Of a stretch of DNA of 64,000 nucleotides, positions 52,587-62,092 are shown in pieces (within the stretch, counting starts at the first letter, position 1; each line of letters begins with the position of its first letter). Origin of the DNA: Acidimicrobiaceae bacterium (GTDB lineage: Bacteria > Actinomycetota > Acidimicrobiia > Acidimicrobiales > RAAP-2); assembly GCA_003161255.1 (NCBI GenBank), contig PMOQ01000019.1, positions 89,065 through 153,064 of the forward strand. Reading direction: 5' to 3'. The position numbers and the translations under genes were made by a program. The notes under the pieces were generated by a model that had not been told where the DNA came from, searched no databases, and saw nothing but the letters and a program-made list of their open reading frames with translations.

Positions 52587-54793
52587 GTGGGCATTTGGCC
52601 TCCGAGGAAGACGGCCCGAGCCAGATCGTCGCGTGCGATGAGCTCGTCCATCGGTCCACTGAACCGGACCTGGCCCTTTTCCATAAAGATGGCTCTATCG
52701 GCGATCGCGGCCGCAACGTTCAACGACTGTTCGACGATGATCAGCGTCACGCCATCTGTCTTCAGTCGCTCCACCATCGTGATCAACTCCTGGACGATGA
52801 TTGGGGCGAGCCCGAGCGAGAGTTCGTCGATCATGAGGACCTTGGGATCGTGCAGCAGGGAGATGGCGAGGGCCAGCATCTGTTGCTGACCGCCCGATAG
52901 CGTGTCGGCCCGCTTGGTCCTTCGTGCCGCCAGCATCGGAAACAGATTGAAGACTCGCTCGATCCGATCGCGGGTGTCGGCGCGATCGGATCGGTAGGCG
53001 AACGCTCCCATCTCGAGGTTCTCGGCGATCGTCATTTCGGGAAAGACGCCCTTCCCCCCCGGCAGGAGGTGGATCCCGAGCCGCGACCGTTGCTCGGGGG
53101 ACGTGTATGTGATCGTTCGCCCATCGAGCCGCACGACCCCTCGAGAGGGGGTTTCGAGGCCGGCGGCGATCCGGAGCACGGTCGACTTGCCTGCACCGTT
53201 CGTCCCGAGCAGGGCCAGGACCTCTCCCCGCTTGACTTCGAATGCCAGGTCGAAGAGGACTTGCACATTTCCGTAACTGAAGTCGATCGCGTTGAGCTGG
53301 AGAACGGGTATCGAGTCAGGATCGGCTTGTCGACGCTTGTGATCCTCGAGCTCCTCCTGGAGCTCCACGACGACCAAGGAGAGATCGTTGCGCACGAATC
53401 TCGAACTCCTGATGATCAGGATGCCACCGAGGAGGATGGACGGGATCGAGACGAGAAGGATGGCGGTCCGAGGGCCGAGTGATGCGTCGAACAGTGCCGA
53501 CAGCGCTGCCCCCCCGGTGGCGCCAATGAAGAAGACGTAGATCGACGAGACCGCGAAGGTGAGGCCTCGGAGCCGGTAGGGAGCGACGGATTGGAGGACC
53601 GGGGCGATCATCGAGAACGAGGTCAACAGGAGAACCGCAGTTGGAACGCTGAACGCGGCGTAGAGCCACACGTTCGGCATGAAGTACTGGATCGGTGTGA
53701 GCACGGCCGCGGGCAAGAGGACTTTGCCGATGAGCGCCAGTGCCTTGGCCGGGTCCTGGTGGTACAGGCGGTCGTAGTACCGACCGATAAAGGGCAGCGC
53801 GATGAGCACCCCGATCCCACCGATCGTGCCGATCAGTCCGCGCCGAAAGGCATCGAGATGGAAGTGCTGCTTCAGAAATAGGTTGCCCAGGACCGGGCCC
53901 GTGAACAGGCCGAACCCGATGGCGGAAAAGGCCACCAGACAGGCCTTTATGGTGCGGATGCGTGTGATCCGCCCAAACGCGGCCTCCAACGACGGTGCCA
54001 CCGGGTCGGGGTCCTGGATGACCTCACCGAGGACGTCCATCTTCTCGAACTGTCCCCTTGGAGGTTCCCGCAGGCCAAAGGCGATGACAGACACGAAGAG
54101 GATCGGGGCCGAGAGCAGGCAGAACGCCCAGCGCCAACCGTTTGCCCCACCGACCGCCGTCGTGATGGTTCCGACCAAAACCGGACTTAGGGCGCCAGCG
54201 GTGCCCATGCCGATGGCCATCCCCGCACTCATGCGCCCCCGCAGGCCGATCGGATACGTATCGGCCAGTAGTGAGGTGTGCACCGTCTGCGTGCTCGATT
54301 GAGACACGCCAGCCCCAAAGCGGGCCAGGAAGAACAAGAAGATGTTCGAAGCGACCCCGGTGGCGAAGACCATGATGCCGAACACGAGGGTGGCGATCCC
54401 GACGATGGGCGCTCGCCTAACCCTGTCGGCCAGCCACCCGAGAGGCACGATGCCGAGAACGAGGAACCCTCCGGAGATCCCGCTTACAAAGACGATCACC
54501 CCGGAGCTGACGTGAAGCGATGCCTGGATATTTGGGGCCAGCACCGCGAGGCCGGAGCTCTGAAGGTTGTCGAGAGAGACGATGATTAGCAGGATGGTGA
54601 AGGTGCTGACGCCGACCTTCTGCAAGCCATCCTTCAGCGAGGTTTGCGCTTCCCTGGTGCCAGGGAGGAGCTCGTCGGGCAGCGGGACGTCCTCGGCCTG
54701 CTCGGCCCGTTGGCGCTCAGATGAGCTGTCTACGACCGCCTGAGCCAGATCCGCCGTATGCGCGTGCTGGGCATCGCTCTCTGCCGTGGACAT
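52583..54793 (-). CDS. Fusion of an MFS carrier and a LivF-type ABC ATPase
   Basis: A 736-residue protein of unusual composition. After an acidic N terminus, residues about 60-470 form a 12-helix MFS carrier: SLDNLQSSGLAVLAPNIQ, and motif A as PLGWLADRVRRAPIV. A charged linker (ELQEELEDHKRRQADPD) leads to a LivF-type ATPase at about 500-736. Its Walker A is GTNGAGKST near 528, the signature LSGGQQQMLALA near 629, and Walker B VLMIDELSLGLAP. It overlaps the LivH-LivM-LivG fusion by four bases and follows the LivK gene by 61 bases. No separate LivF exists here, so its ATPase half should complete the importer. Confidence 0.88.
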   Translation of the reverse strand: MSTAESDAQHAHTADLAQAVVDSSSERQRAEQAEDVPLPDELLPGTREAQTSLKDGLQKVGVSTFTILLIIVSLDNLQSSGLAVLAPNIQASLHVSSGVIVFVSGISGGFLVLGIVPLGWLADRVRRAPIVGIATLVFGIMVFATGVASNIFLFFLARFGAGVSQSSTQTVHTSLLADTYPIGLRGRMSAGMAIGMGTAGALSPVLVGTITTAVGGANGWRWAFCLLSAPILFVSVIAFGLREPPRGQFEKMDVLGEVIQDPDPVAPSLEAAFGRITRIRTIKACLVAFSAIGFGLFTGPVLGNLFLKQHFHLDAFRRGLIGTIGGIGVLIALPFIGRYYDRLYHQDPAKALALIGKVLLPAAVLTPIQYFMPNVWLYAAFSVPTAVLLLTSFSMIAPVLQSVAPYRLRGLTFAVSSIYVFFIGATGGAALSALFDASLGPRTAILLVSIPSILLGGILIIRSSRFVRNDLSLVVVELQEELEDHKRRQADPDSIPVLQLNAIDFSYGNVQVLFDLAFEVKRGEVLALLGTNGAGKSTVLRIAAGLETPSRGVVRLDGRTITYTSPEQRSRLGIHLLPGGKGVFPEMTIAENLEMGAFAYRSDRADTRDRIERVFNLFPMLAARRTKRADTLSGGQQQMLALAISLLHDPKVLMIDELSLGLAPIIVQELITMVERLKTDGVTLIIVEQSLNVAAAIADRAIFMEKGQVRFSGPMDELIARDDLARAVFLGGQMPT

Positions 54794-54854
54794 TGATACC
54801 CCTCACTCGCGGAGTCTGACGGGCGCAGCGATGTTGCGTGGACCTAGACCAGGC

Positions 54855-56114
54855 TCACTGGGCGACCGGCTTGCTCGCGACCACGATTGCCTTGGTGTTC
54901 GGGTCATAGTGAACCATGTAGACCGGACCGAGCGCGTATGGCCGGTTGGGGCCGAACGAGATGGGCGCGCTTGATCCCGGGATCAGGACATTTCGAAGCC
55001 CGTAACCGGCATGCATGAAGCTGGCCAAGGTCAAGTGCTTGCCTGCGGCCTTTGCGATCGCAGTGAACAACGCGACGTCGGTGCACGCCTGCTCGATCCC
55101 TGTCCAGGTCGCCTGCGAAGAGGGAAGCGTCGCGCTAAAGGCGTTGATGTGGTCCGACGGGTAAGCCTTCCGAACGAGCTTGACGCATCGCTGGGTGCCC
55201 GGGTTGGCCCAGATCGTGGCACCGCCCGCCAGGGGGCTCGAGGTGACCACGTTGGACAGGTACTTCGGGTCGTTGCTGCCGCCGACATCTCCCGTGAAGT
55301 CGGCTTCGCTGGTCGCCACCCATGGCGGGTTGTAGCTGCTCTGAATCGCCGAAAGACCCTCCGGCCAGATCGAGGAGCCGTAGCCGACCGCCACCACCTC
55401 GTTGACTCCCGAAGCCTGGAAGCGTTGGGTGATCACCGCTAGTTGCTCGTTTTCTGCCGAGAGGTCGCCCTGAGGTGCCGAGTCCACCGCAGTTGAGACC
55501 ACGTTGACGTGAAGCTTCGAGAGCGAGGCCTGAACGATCTTGAGCTCAGCGTCATCGGTCGTCACGCCGGCAAAGACGCCCACCTTCTTGTTCTTGAAGA
55601 CGCCTTGCTTCGAAAAGATGGACAGTTGCAAGGGGTCATAGGTCGAGGCCGGGGGGGCCAGGGCGAAGTTCTGCGCCAGCCCGGTTCCGAGCGCGGACGC
55701 GAGGATCCCGGCTATGACGGGCACCCCGGCTTGCAGGTAACACGCTGGTTGAAGCGGAGCAATGACTGCGAAGACCTTGTCGTCCTGCGTGAGTGTGGTG
55801 CAGGTCGTGGCAGCGGGAGCGGCGGCCGTCGGGTCCACGGCGACGATAAACGGCACGATCTTGCGCCCGTTGATCCCTCCATGGGCATTGACGTCGGCAA
55901 TGACCGCTTTGTAGGCGTCGGTCACGTTGCCCCAGTTGATGCTCACGCCGACGGATTTGACCGCAGCGACATTGACATAGGGGACACCGACGCGGATCGT
56001 CGTCGCGGTGACCCCCTGGGTCCCGCTTGAGGCCGACGCGGGACCCACGCCCAGAAGACCGCAGAGCAACGCAACAAGCACGGCCCCAATCGCGACCCCA
56101 TTGCGCTTGGTCAT
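54855..56114 (-). CDS. LivK-type binding protein of the second importer
   Basis: A 419-residue secreted binding protein. MTKRNGVAIGAVLVALLCG starts a signal peptide, with cleavage likely near PASASSGTQG; no lipobox is evident. The mature part carries TTIRVGVPYVNVAAVKSVGV and AHGGINGRKIVPFIVAVDP, with TCTTLTQDDKVFAV, typical of Peripla_BP_6. It differs strongly from the binding protein at 20623-21831, so the two importers probably take up different ligands. A GGTGGGGAG stretch lies directly before the ATG. It is first in a three-gene minus-strand operon. Confidence 0.88.
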   Translation of the reverse strand: MTKRNGVAIGAVLVALLCGLLGVGPASASSGTQGVTATTIRVGVPYVNVAAVKSVGVSINWGNVTDAYKAVIADVNAHGGINGRKIVPFIVAVDPTAAAPAATTCTTLTQDDKVFAVIAPLQPACYLQAGVPVIAGILASALGTGLAQNFALAPPASTYDPLQLSIFSKQGVFKNKKVGVFAGVTTDDAELKIVQASLSKLHVNVVSTAVDSAPQGDLSAENEQLAVITQRFQASGVNEVVAVGYGSSIWPEGLSAIQSSYNPPWVATSEADFTGDVGGSNDPKYLSNVVTSSPLAGGATIWANPGTQRCVKLVRKAYPSDHINAFSATLPSSQATWTGIEQACTDVALFTAIAKAAGKHLTLASFMHAGYGLRNVLIPGSSAPISFGPNRPYALGPVYMVHYDPNTKAIVVASKPVAQ

Positions 56115-56398
56115 CTCCCCACCCCCGTGGTTGCACCACCTGCCGACATCGACTGGTTTTGGCATCCGATGACCCGAGAGCCATCCCCAAGCCTGTGGCC
56201 CGACACCGTCGTGGTGATTTCGCCAAAGCTTGGCACAAAGTGTCACGCTGCGCTATGCGTGGCTGTGGTCACGCCGAAGGGGACGACACCTGCGGGTCGA
56301 CGGCGTCCGTCGGGAAGCCCTAGAGCCGGCTCACCCAACAGCCTTAAGGTTTACGATGTGTCAGTGCTGTCGTCCCTTGCCAGGGTAAGAGGTTCGTG

Positions 56399-57670
56399 AT
56401 GGGCAAAACGGCAGTCATCTCGGTCGACGGGCATGTGAAGGCGTCCCGTAGCGAATACCGCGAGTACATCTCGGAGAAGCATCGGGAAGCCTTCGACGCG
56501 GAGGTCAAGGCGGCTGAGGAAGCCGGGATTCCCGATGCCGGGAATCTGCATCCCGAGCTGGATCCAGAGGTGCAGTGGGACTCCGATCGCCGCCTCGAGA
56601 GCCTCGAAGCCATCGGTGTGGTCGCCGAAGTGCTCTTTCCGAATGGGCAGCCCTTCCAGATCAATCGGCTTGACGACTATCCCCACGCCGTCAGCGCTGA
56701 GCTTGCCGAGGCAGGCAGGCAGGCCTACAACCGGTGGCTCGCCGACTTCTGTGCACGGGCGCCGGAACGGCGTCGGGGTCAGATGCAGACGTCGTTCATG
56801 GATATCGAGCGGGCGGTTCGGGACATCCACTGGGCCAAGGAGCACGGCCTGGGCGGGATCATGATGCCGGAACTCACTCGGGAGAGCAGGTCACTGGTCG
56901 ATCCGGCGCTCGATCCGATATGGGCGGCTTGCCAGGAGACCGGCCTGCCAATCAGCGCGCACGGTGGGGCCAGCCTTCCCGACTACGGACCGGGCGGATT
57001 CGCGGCATTGGTGGCGGCGATGGCCGAGAACGCGTTCTTTTCCAACCGCTCGCTGTGGATGCTGATTTCCGGGGGCGTTTTCGACCGATTCGAGGACCTG
57101 AGCGTGTGCTACGTCGAGACCCAGGCGTACATGATGGTCGCGGCCCTCCAGCACCTCGACAGCATGGTGAACCCGGCCGGGGACTGGATGGGATTCGCAC
57201 GGACCAGGAACCGCGAGCAGACGACCCAGCGGTTCGCAAGCGAGTATTTGGGGAAGAACGTTTTCGTCGGGGTCTCTCCATTCTCATCCGTCCAGATCCC
57301 GATGGACGATCTGGTGGGCAAGGATGCTGAGGGTCAGCCGCTGCCTGGGGTCCATATCGGATCCGGTGCTGCGATGTTCGGGGTGGACTACCCCCAGTTC
57401 GAGTCGATCTTCGATCGCACCATGGGCGCTGTGGCGACACTGGTAGCCACGCCAGGCGTGACGGACGACGATGCTCGGCTGATCCTGGTAGAGAACGCGG
57501 CCAAGGTGTATCACTTCGACGTCTCCGCTCTGCAGCCTCATATCGACCGAGCCGGTTTCGACTTGACCGAGGTTCGTGCGAACGCAGAGGAGCTCAAGAG
57601 CAAGATGCCGAAGGAGACCAGGGCCCCACTTATGGGCAGCGCCGCGGCGAGGGCAACCGCCTCTGCGTAG
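56399..57670 (+). CDS. Amidohydrolase_2-family enzyme, DGHVKASR type (copy 2)
   Basis: A 423-residue protein starting MGKTAVISVDGHVKASRSEY at an ATG directly after a GTG (56396). VLFPNGQPFQINRLDDY, PISAHGGASLPDYGPGG and FGVDYPQFESIFDRTM are visible. It is most similar to the next gene and to the protein at 30173-31369. TIM-barrel metal-dependent hydrolysis or decarboxylation of an organic acid is expected. It is divergent from the LivK gene with 284 bases between, so uptake and this enzyme may share control. Confidence 0.86.
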   Translation: MGKTAVISVDGHVKASRSEYREYISEKHREAFDAEVKAAEEAGIPDAGNLHPELDPEVQWDSDRRLESLEAIGVVAEVLFPNGQPFQINRLDDYPHAVSAELAEAGRQAYNRWLADFCARAPERRRGQMQTSFMDIERAVRDIHWAKEHGLGGIMMPELTRESRSLVDPALDPIWAACQETGLPISAHGGASLPDYGPGGFAALVAAMAENAFFSNRSLWMLISGGVFDRFEDLSVCYVETQAYMMVAALQHLDSMVNPAGDWMGFARTRNREQTTQRFASEYLGKNVFVGVSPFSSVQIPMDDLVGKDAEGQPLPGVHIGSGAAMFGVDYPQFESIFDRTMGAVATLVATPGVTDDDARLILVENAAKVYHFDVSALQPHIDRAGFDLTEVRANAEELKSKMPKETRAPLMGSAAARATASA

Positions 57671-57729
57671 TCGAAGATCAAGCCATGCATGGGCAAGCGG
57701 TCGGGAGTTCCGGCGAGAGGATAGGCACG

Positions 57730-59028
57730 ATGGCCAAGACGGCGATCATTTCGGTAGATGGGCACGTCAAGGGGTCCCGCAGCGAGTATCGCGACTACCT
57801 CCCGGCCAAGTATCTCGAGGCCTACGACGAGCAGGTCAAGGCGGCTGAGGAGGCGGGGACGCCTGATGCGGGAAACCTTCATCCCGACTTCGCGCCCGCG
57901 GTGCAATGGGACTCAGACCTACGGACCTCGGAACTCGAGAGCATCGGGGTGGTGGCCGAGGTGCTCTTCCCCAACGGTCAGCCCTTTCAGATCAACCGAC
58001 TCGATGACTTCGCCAGCCCGGCCAACATCGAGCTAGGCGAGATCGGACGTCAGGCGTACAACCGCTGGCTGGTCGACTTCTGTGCGAAGTCCCCGGAGCG
58101 GCGCCGTGGCCAGATGATGATGTCCTTCGCAGACATCGATCGGGCGGTCGAGGACGTGTTCTGGGCCAAGGAGCACGGCCTCGGCGGGATCGCCCTGCCG
58201 GGGCTCACCCGCGACGGCAAGTTCTACTTCGACTCCGGTCTCGATCCGATTTGGGCGGCTTGCGTCGAGACCGGATTGGCCATCAGCCAACACGGTGGCG
58301 GCATCGACCCGAATGGACCCCGAGGGAGCGGGGACATCCGTGCCACCGCGCCCGGGTTCGGTGCGTTCATGATGCTCTCCACCGAGAACGCGTTCTTCTC
58401 GAACCGCTCACTGTGGATGCTGATCGTGGGCGGTGTGTTCGATCGGTTCCCGGACTTGCGGGCGGCGTGGGTAGAGACCCAGGTCCACCTCATCATCCCC
58501 ACGATCTCCTACCTGGACAGGGTCTGTGACAGCGATTGGATGGGACAGTTTTCGATCAAGCCCACGATCAAACGCAAGCCCAGTGAGTACTTCGGGACCA
58601 ACATCTTCGTCGGGCTCTCGCCGTTCTCACCCCGCCAGGACCCGACGGGCGACGTCCTGGGCAAGGACGCCGACGGTGCAACAAAGCCGGGATTTCACAT
58701 CGGTTCCGTGCCGCTCATGTACGGGGTGGACTTCCCGCACTTCGAGTCGTGCTTCCAGCGCAACATGGGTGAGGTCGCGACCCTGGTTACGACGCCGATC
58801 ATCACCGATGACGAGGCGCACCACATCCTGTTCGACACTGCCGCCGACCTCTACAGTTTCGACGTCGACGCACTCCAACCCGATATCGAGCGGGTTGGCT
58901 TCGAGGTGAGCGACGTTCAAGCGAGGCCCGACGACTTCAGACGGGACCTACCTGAGTTCAACATCGACCACATAACTCGTGGCATTGGCGGTTTCGGCAG
59001 ACGTCCCGCCGCCGCGACGACCGCATAG
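57730..59028 (+). CDS. Amidohydrolase_2-family enzyme, DGHVKGSR type (copy 3)
   Basis: A 432-residue paralogue of the previous gene, 59 bases downstream. It begins MAKTAIISVDGHVKGSRSEY after GAGAGGA. It shares the VLFPNGQPFQINRLDDF, WAKEHGLGGIALPG and ENAFFSNRSLWMLIVGG stretches, and has PLMYGVDFPHFESCFQRNM near the C terminus. Insertions relative to copy 2 occur near AISQHGGGIDPNGPRGSG, so the substrate pocket may differ. The tandem arrangement suggests a duplication with later divergence. Confidence 0.86.
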   Translation: MAKTAIISVDGHVKGSRSEYRDYLPAKYLEAYDEQVKAAEEAGTPDAGNLHPDFAPAVQWDSDLRTSELESIGVVAEVLFPNGQPFQINRLDDFASPANIELGEIGRQAYNRWLVDFCAKSPERRRGQMMMSFADIDRAVEDVFWAKEHGLGGIALPGLTRDGKFYFDSGLDPIWAACVETGLAISQHGGGIDPNGPRGSGDIRATAPGFGAFMMLSTENAFFSNRSLWMLIVGGVFDRFPDLRAAWVETQVHLIIPTISYLDRVCDSDWMGQFSIKPTIKRKPSEYFGTNIFVGLSPFSPRQDPTGDVLGKDADGATKPGFHIGSVPLMYGVDFPHFESCFQRNMGEVATLVTTPIITDDEAHHILFDTAADLYSFDVDALQPDIERVGFEVSDVQARPDDFRRDLPEFNIDHITRGIGGFGRRPAAATTA

Positions 59029-59465
59029 CGCGAACAAGCTTGGCAGACCTTGTCTGGGCGATCGTGGAGCGGAGCAACCGACTAGCTCCACGACCTCGTT
59101 ATCCATTGCCCAACCCGTACGGGTCCCTGGGAACGCTGACGTCTCGGCCAGCCCCCGGTCTAGGTGTTCAACTCCGATCCAGACACCCGCTCGGATCCGG
59201 CGAGGCGTCCGCCGCCCAGTTGCAAGCCGCCGGCGTTTCGGTGACGGTGGAGTTCGAGCCCGGGAGTGAACATGGGCAACTCAACTCGCCCTACACAGCC
59301 GGAGGTCAGCGAAGCATCGAGCGCCAGGGACGCTGGCTTCGAGCCACCGCCGGTCCGGGGTTCAAGGCAACGGCTGTCCGTGCCATCGTGGTTGGGGGGC
59401 GTCCTGAGGGAAGCCGACGAAACCGGTCGATCCCCGGTGGCCGGAAGAGAAGGAGAGACGCCGAC
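59029..59465 (+). pseudogene. Gene-poor gap with possible alpha/beta hydrolase C-terminal remnant
   Basis: No complete gene is seen in this 437-base gap. Around 59200-59345, the frame that leads into the next gene reads EASAAQLQAAGVSVTVEFEP and then GSEHGQLNSPY, followed by QRSIERQGRWL. This resembles the end of an alpha/beta hydrolase of the prolyl-oligopeptidase or dienelactone-hydrolase kind, with the catalytic His in GSEHG. The rest of such a gene is absent. I treat it as a probable decayed fragment, not part of the downstream reductase. Confidence 0.3.
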
Positions 59466-60455
59466 ATGACGACGAGCAGAGAGGTCCATCTGGTCGCGAG
59501 GCCGGACGGTCTGCCCACCGAAGGAGACTTCCAGCTCGTTGAGCAGGAGGTTGGAGAGCCGGGGGAGGGCGAGGTGCTGGTCCAGAACCTCTACATGTCG
59601 GTCGACCCGGCGATGCGACCGAGGCTGACGGCCGGATACGAGCTCAATCAGGCGATGTCGGGTTCTGCGATCGGACGTGTGGTTGAGTCGCGAGCGACGG
59701 AATTTGCGCCCGGCGCCGTCGTCTCAAACCGCCATGGCTTCAAGGAGTTCTTCGTTTCCGGAGCCCGCGGCCTACGCAAGCTCGAGACCATCGAGGGACT
59801 GCCTCTCACGGTCCACATGCACGCGCTCGGCGGTACTGGATTCACCGCATATGGCGGGATCCTCCACATCGCCCAGCTGAAGCCCGAGGACAAGGTGTTC
59901 GTCTCGACCGCAGCCGGGGCGGTCGGATCGGTGGCGGCCCAGATCGCCAAGCTCAAGGGCTGCTGGGTGGTGGGCTCGACGGGGTCGGACGAGAAGGCCA
60001 AATGGCTCGCGGAAGAAGCCGGGCTTGATGCCGTAGTGAATTACAAGGCGACCCCGATCCGCAAGGGCCTGGGGGAGGTTGCGACCGCTGGGATCGACGT
60101 CTACTTCGACAACGTGGGCGGCGATCACCTGGACGCGGCGCTGGCCTGCATGAACGAGCGGGGGCGTGTGGCCGTCTGCGGGATGATCTCGGGGTACAAC
60201 GAACCGGGAGCGCGCACCACGGTTCGGAACCTGGCCAACATCATCTACGGGCGAATCACCATCCGGGGTTTCACGGTGGCCGACTTCGCCGACCTCCACG
60301 CCCAGTTCCTGCGAGAAATGACCGACTGGTTGCTCGGCGGCCAGATTCGGTATCAAGAGACGATCTTGGAGGGCATCGAGAACGCCCCGAGGGCGCTCAT
60401 CGGATTGTTCCAGGGCCTCAACGCGGGCAAGATGCTCGTCCAACTCGGGGAGTGA
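59466..60455 (+). CDS. MDR-family NADP-dependent oxidoreductase (enone reductase-like)
   Basis: A 329-residue medium-chain reductase of the leukotriene B4 dehydrogenase/CurA group. LYMSVDPAMRPRLT near the N terminus, GGTGFTAYGGILHIAQLKPEDKVFVST, TAAGAVGSVAAQIAKLKG (Rossmann loop) and YFDNVGGDHLDAAL are characteristic. It lacks zinc ligands, as usual for this group. It would reduce an alpha,beta-unsaturated carbonyl compound. The ATG at 59466 is preceded by AAGGAGAG. The open frame continues upstream, but only with the remnant described for the preceding gap. Confidence 0.9.
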   Translation: MTTSREVHLVARPDGLPTEGDFQLVEQEVGEPGEGEVLVQNLYMSVDPAMRPRLTAGYELNQAMSGSAIGRVVESRATEFAPGAVVSNRHGFKEFFVSGARGLRKLETIEGLPLTVHMHALGGTGFTAYGGILHIAQLKPEDKVFVSTAAGAVGSVAAQIAKLKGCWVVGSTGSDEKAKWLAEEAGLDAVVNYKATPIRKGLGEVATAGIDVYFDNVGGDHLDAALACMNERGRVAVCGMISGYNEPGARTTVRNLANIIYGRITIRGFTVADFADLHAQFLREMTDWLLGGQIRYQETILEGIENAPRALIGLFQGLNAGKMLVQLGE

Positions 60456-60503
60456 GGAGCCCGCAGGCGTGAGCCAGTCGACGATCGCCGTACGGCCCGC
60501 GCC

Positions 60504-61553
60504 ATGAAGGTCGTCACCGGCATCGGGGGATGGCCGAAGCAGGCCCCCGGCGCGGCCCGACGGGCCGAAGAGCAGGGCTTCGACATCGTCACCTGTGGGG
60601 AGCTCGCCCACGACTCGATGCTCACGATGGCGCTCGCCGCCACGACCACCGAGCGCATCGAGCTCCAGACGTCGGTGACCATGGCGTTTCCCCGCAGCCC
60701 GATGGTCCTGGCCATGGAGGCCTGGGACATCCAGCACCTATCGGGGGGCAGGTTCAGCCTCGGGCTCGGCAGTCAGGTGAAGGGTCACAACGAGCGCCGA
60801 TTCGGGGGGACGTGGTCGGCACCGGCTCCGAGGATCCGCGAGTACATCGACATGATGCGGGCGATCTGGGACTCCTGGCAAAACGGCTCCCAGCCGAACT
60901 TCGTGGGCAAGGAGTACCGCTACACGCTGATGAGTCCCAACTTCGATCCGGGTCCACTGGACATGCCCCAGCCCAAGATCGGGCTAGCCATGGTGGGACC
61001 CGGCATGGCCCGGGTCGGCGGCGAGCGGGCCGACGTGATCATGCCCCACGGCGGGATCATGTCCGACCGATACATGCGCGAGGTGGTCCTTCCGGCTGTC
61101 CGCAAGGGCCTCGTCTCGGCCGGGCGGACCTGGTCGGACGTGGAGATCGCGGCCAGCGGCTATCTCGTCCTCTATGACGATGAGAAGGAGATCGAGGAAA
61201 AGATGTTCGGGATGCGCCAGGCGCTGTCCTTCTACGGGTCGACTCGGACCTACCACAAGGTGCTGGAACTCCACGGTCTCGAGGAACTCGGGCAGAAGCT
61301 GCATTCTCTGTCGCTTCAGGGCCGATGGGACGAGATGCGCGAAGCCGTCCCTCTCGACGCGATTGCCGAGCTCTCGCAGACTTGCAAGTATGAGGACCTC
61401 CCGGAGTTCCTGGCCGCTCATCGCGAGTACGCGTCTCGAGTGAGCGTTGCCGCCCCCGTCGGCACCGAGGTTGAGCGGGAGCGCGCGACAGACCTCCGGC
61501 GACGTGTGCAGCAGGTCGAGACCGCTGGCCTGCCCCGGGGTCTCGACCTGTAG
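60504..61553 (+). CDS. F420-dependent LLM oxidoreductase (TIGR03617-like)
   Basis: A 349-residue luciferase-like protein beginning MKVVTGIGGWPKQAPGAARR. TCGELAHDSMLTMALAATTTERI, LQTSVTMAFPRSPMVLAMEA and SGGRFSLGLGSQVKGHNERRF are features of an actinobacterial F420-dependent subfamily (TIGR03617-like). It would move a hydride to or from F420 during breakdown of an intermediate. It is 48 bases downstream of the MDR reductase on the same strand, and the two probably act on the same compound. Confidence 0.88.
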   Translation: MKVVTGIGGWPKQAPGAARRAEEQGFDIVTCGELAHDSMLTMALAATTTERIELQTSVTMAFPRSPMVLAMEAWDIQHLSGGRFSLGLGSQVKGHNERRFGGTWSAPAPRIREYIDMMRAIWDSWQNGSQPNFVGKEYRYTLMSPNFDPGPLDMPQPKIGLAMVGPGMARVGGERADVIMPHGGIMSDRYMREVVLPAVRKGLVSAGRTWSDVEIAASGYLVLYDDEKEIEEKMFGMRQALSFYGSTRTYHKVLELHGLEELGQKLHSLSLQGRWDEMREAVPLDAIAELSQTCKYEDLPEFLAAHREYASRVSVAAPVGTEVERERATDLRRRVQQVETAGLPRGLDL

Positions 61554-62092
61554 CGACGTTCTGGGTTCGCGGTAGATCAAGCTCTGCGTGCCATTCATGG
61601 ACATCGTGTCGGCGGGTTTCCATGAACCCTCTTGACCGTGTGTCGGTGGGCCAAGCCGACAGCCTCCAGAGGTTCAGCACCAGAGCCTTCGCGGCCTCGG
61701 GTAGCGGAGCAGACAGGGTTGTGAACCGCCAGTAGCTTCGGACTGGCGGATCGGCACCTCGACCGGCCGAGCTGCACCAACGCCCGCCACCGGGTCGAAG
61801 GGTTGTCGCGCTCGCGGCCGCATCTTCTATCTCGCGCCCGACCGGATCAGCCTGAAGCAAGGTCAGTTTCCTCTCCTTAACTCATCGACCTGCGTCCCCG
61901 GAGTTGCTATCGTGAAGGTGCCTTCGACAGCAGGGCTTTGACCCGGGGCTTTGGCCCCGAATCTTGAAGGCCGGCCCCGATGGAGTTCACGCTGTCCGCG
62001 GCAGCCAAACGCCCCCTTTGGTCGAGGGCATGCCAACCCGCGCTAGTGGACGCCGGGCTTGTCCGGCCCTTCCTGCAGCTGATCGCGGCCAT
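61554..62092. other. Unexplained 539-base gap before the desaturase
   Basis: No gene could be supported. On the minus strand, an AAGGAGAGG site near 61872-61880 precedes a frame that runs antisense into the LLM gene; its product matches nothing I recognise and codon bias is weak. On the plus strand, a frame continuous with the desaturase is open from 61964 but lacks homology. Promoter elements for the desaturase are presumably here. Confidence 0.3.
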
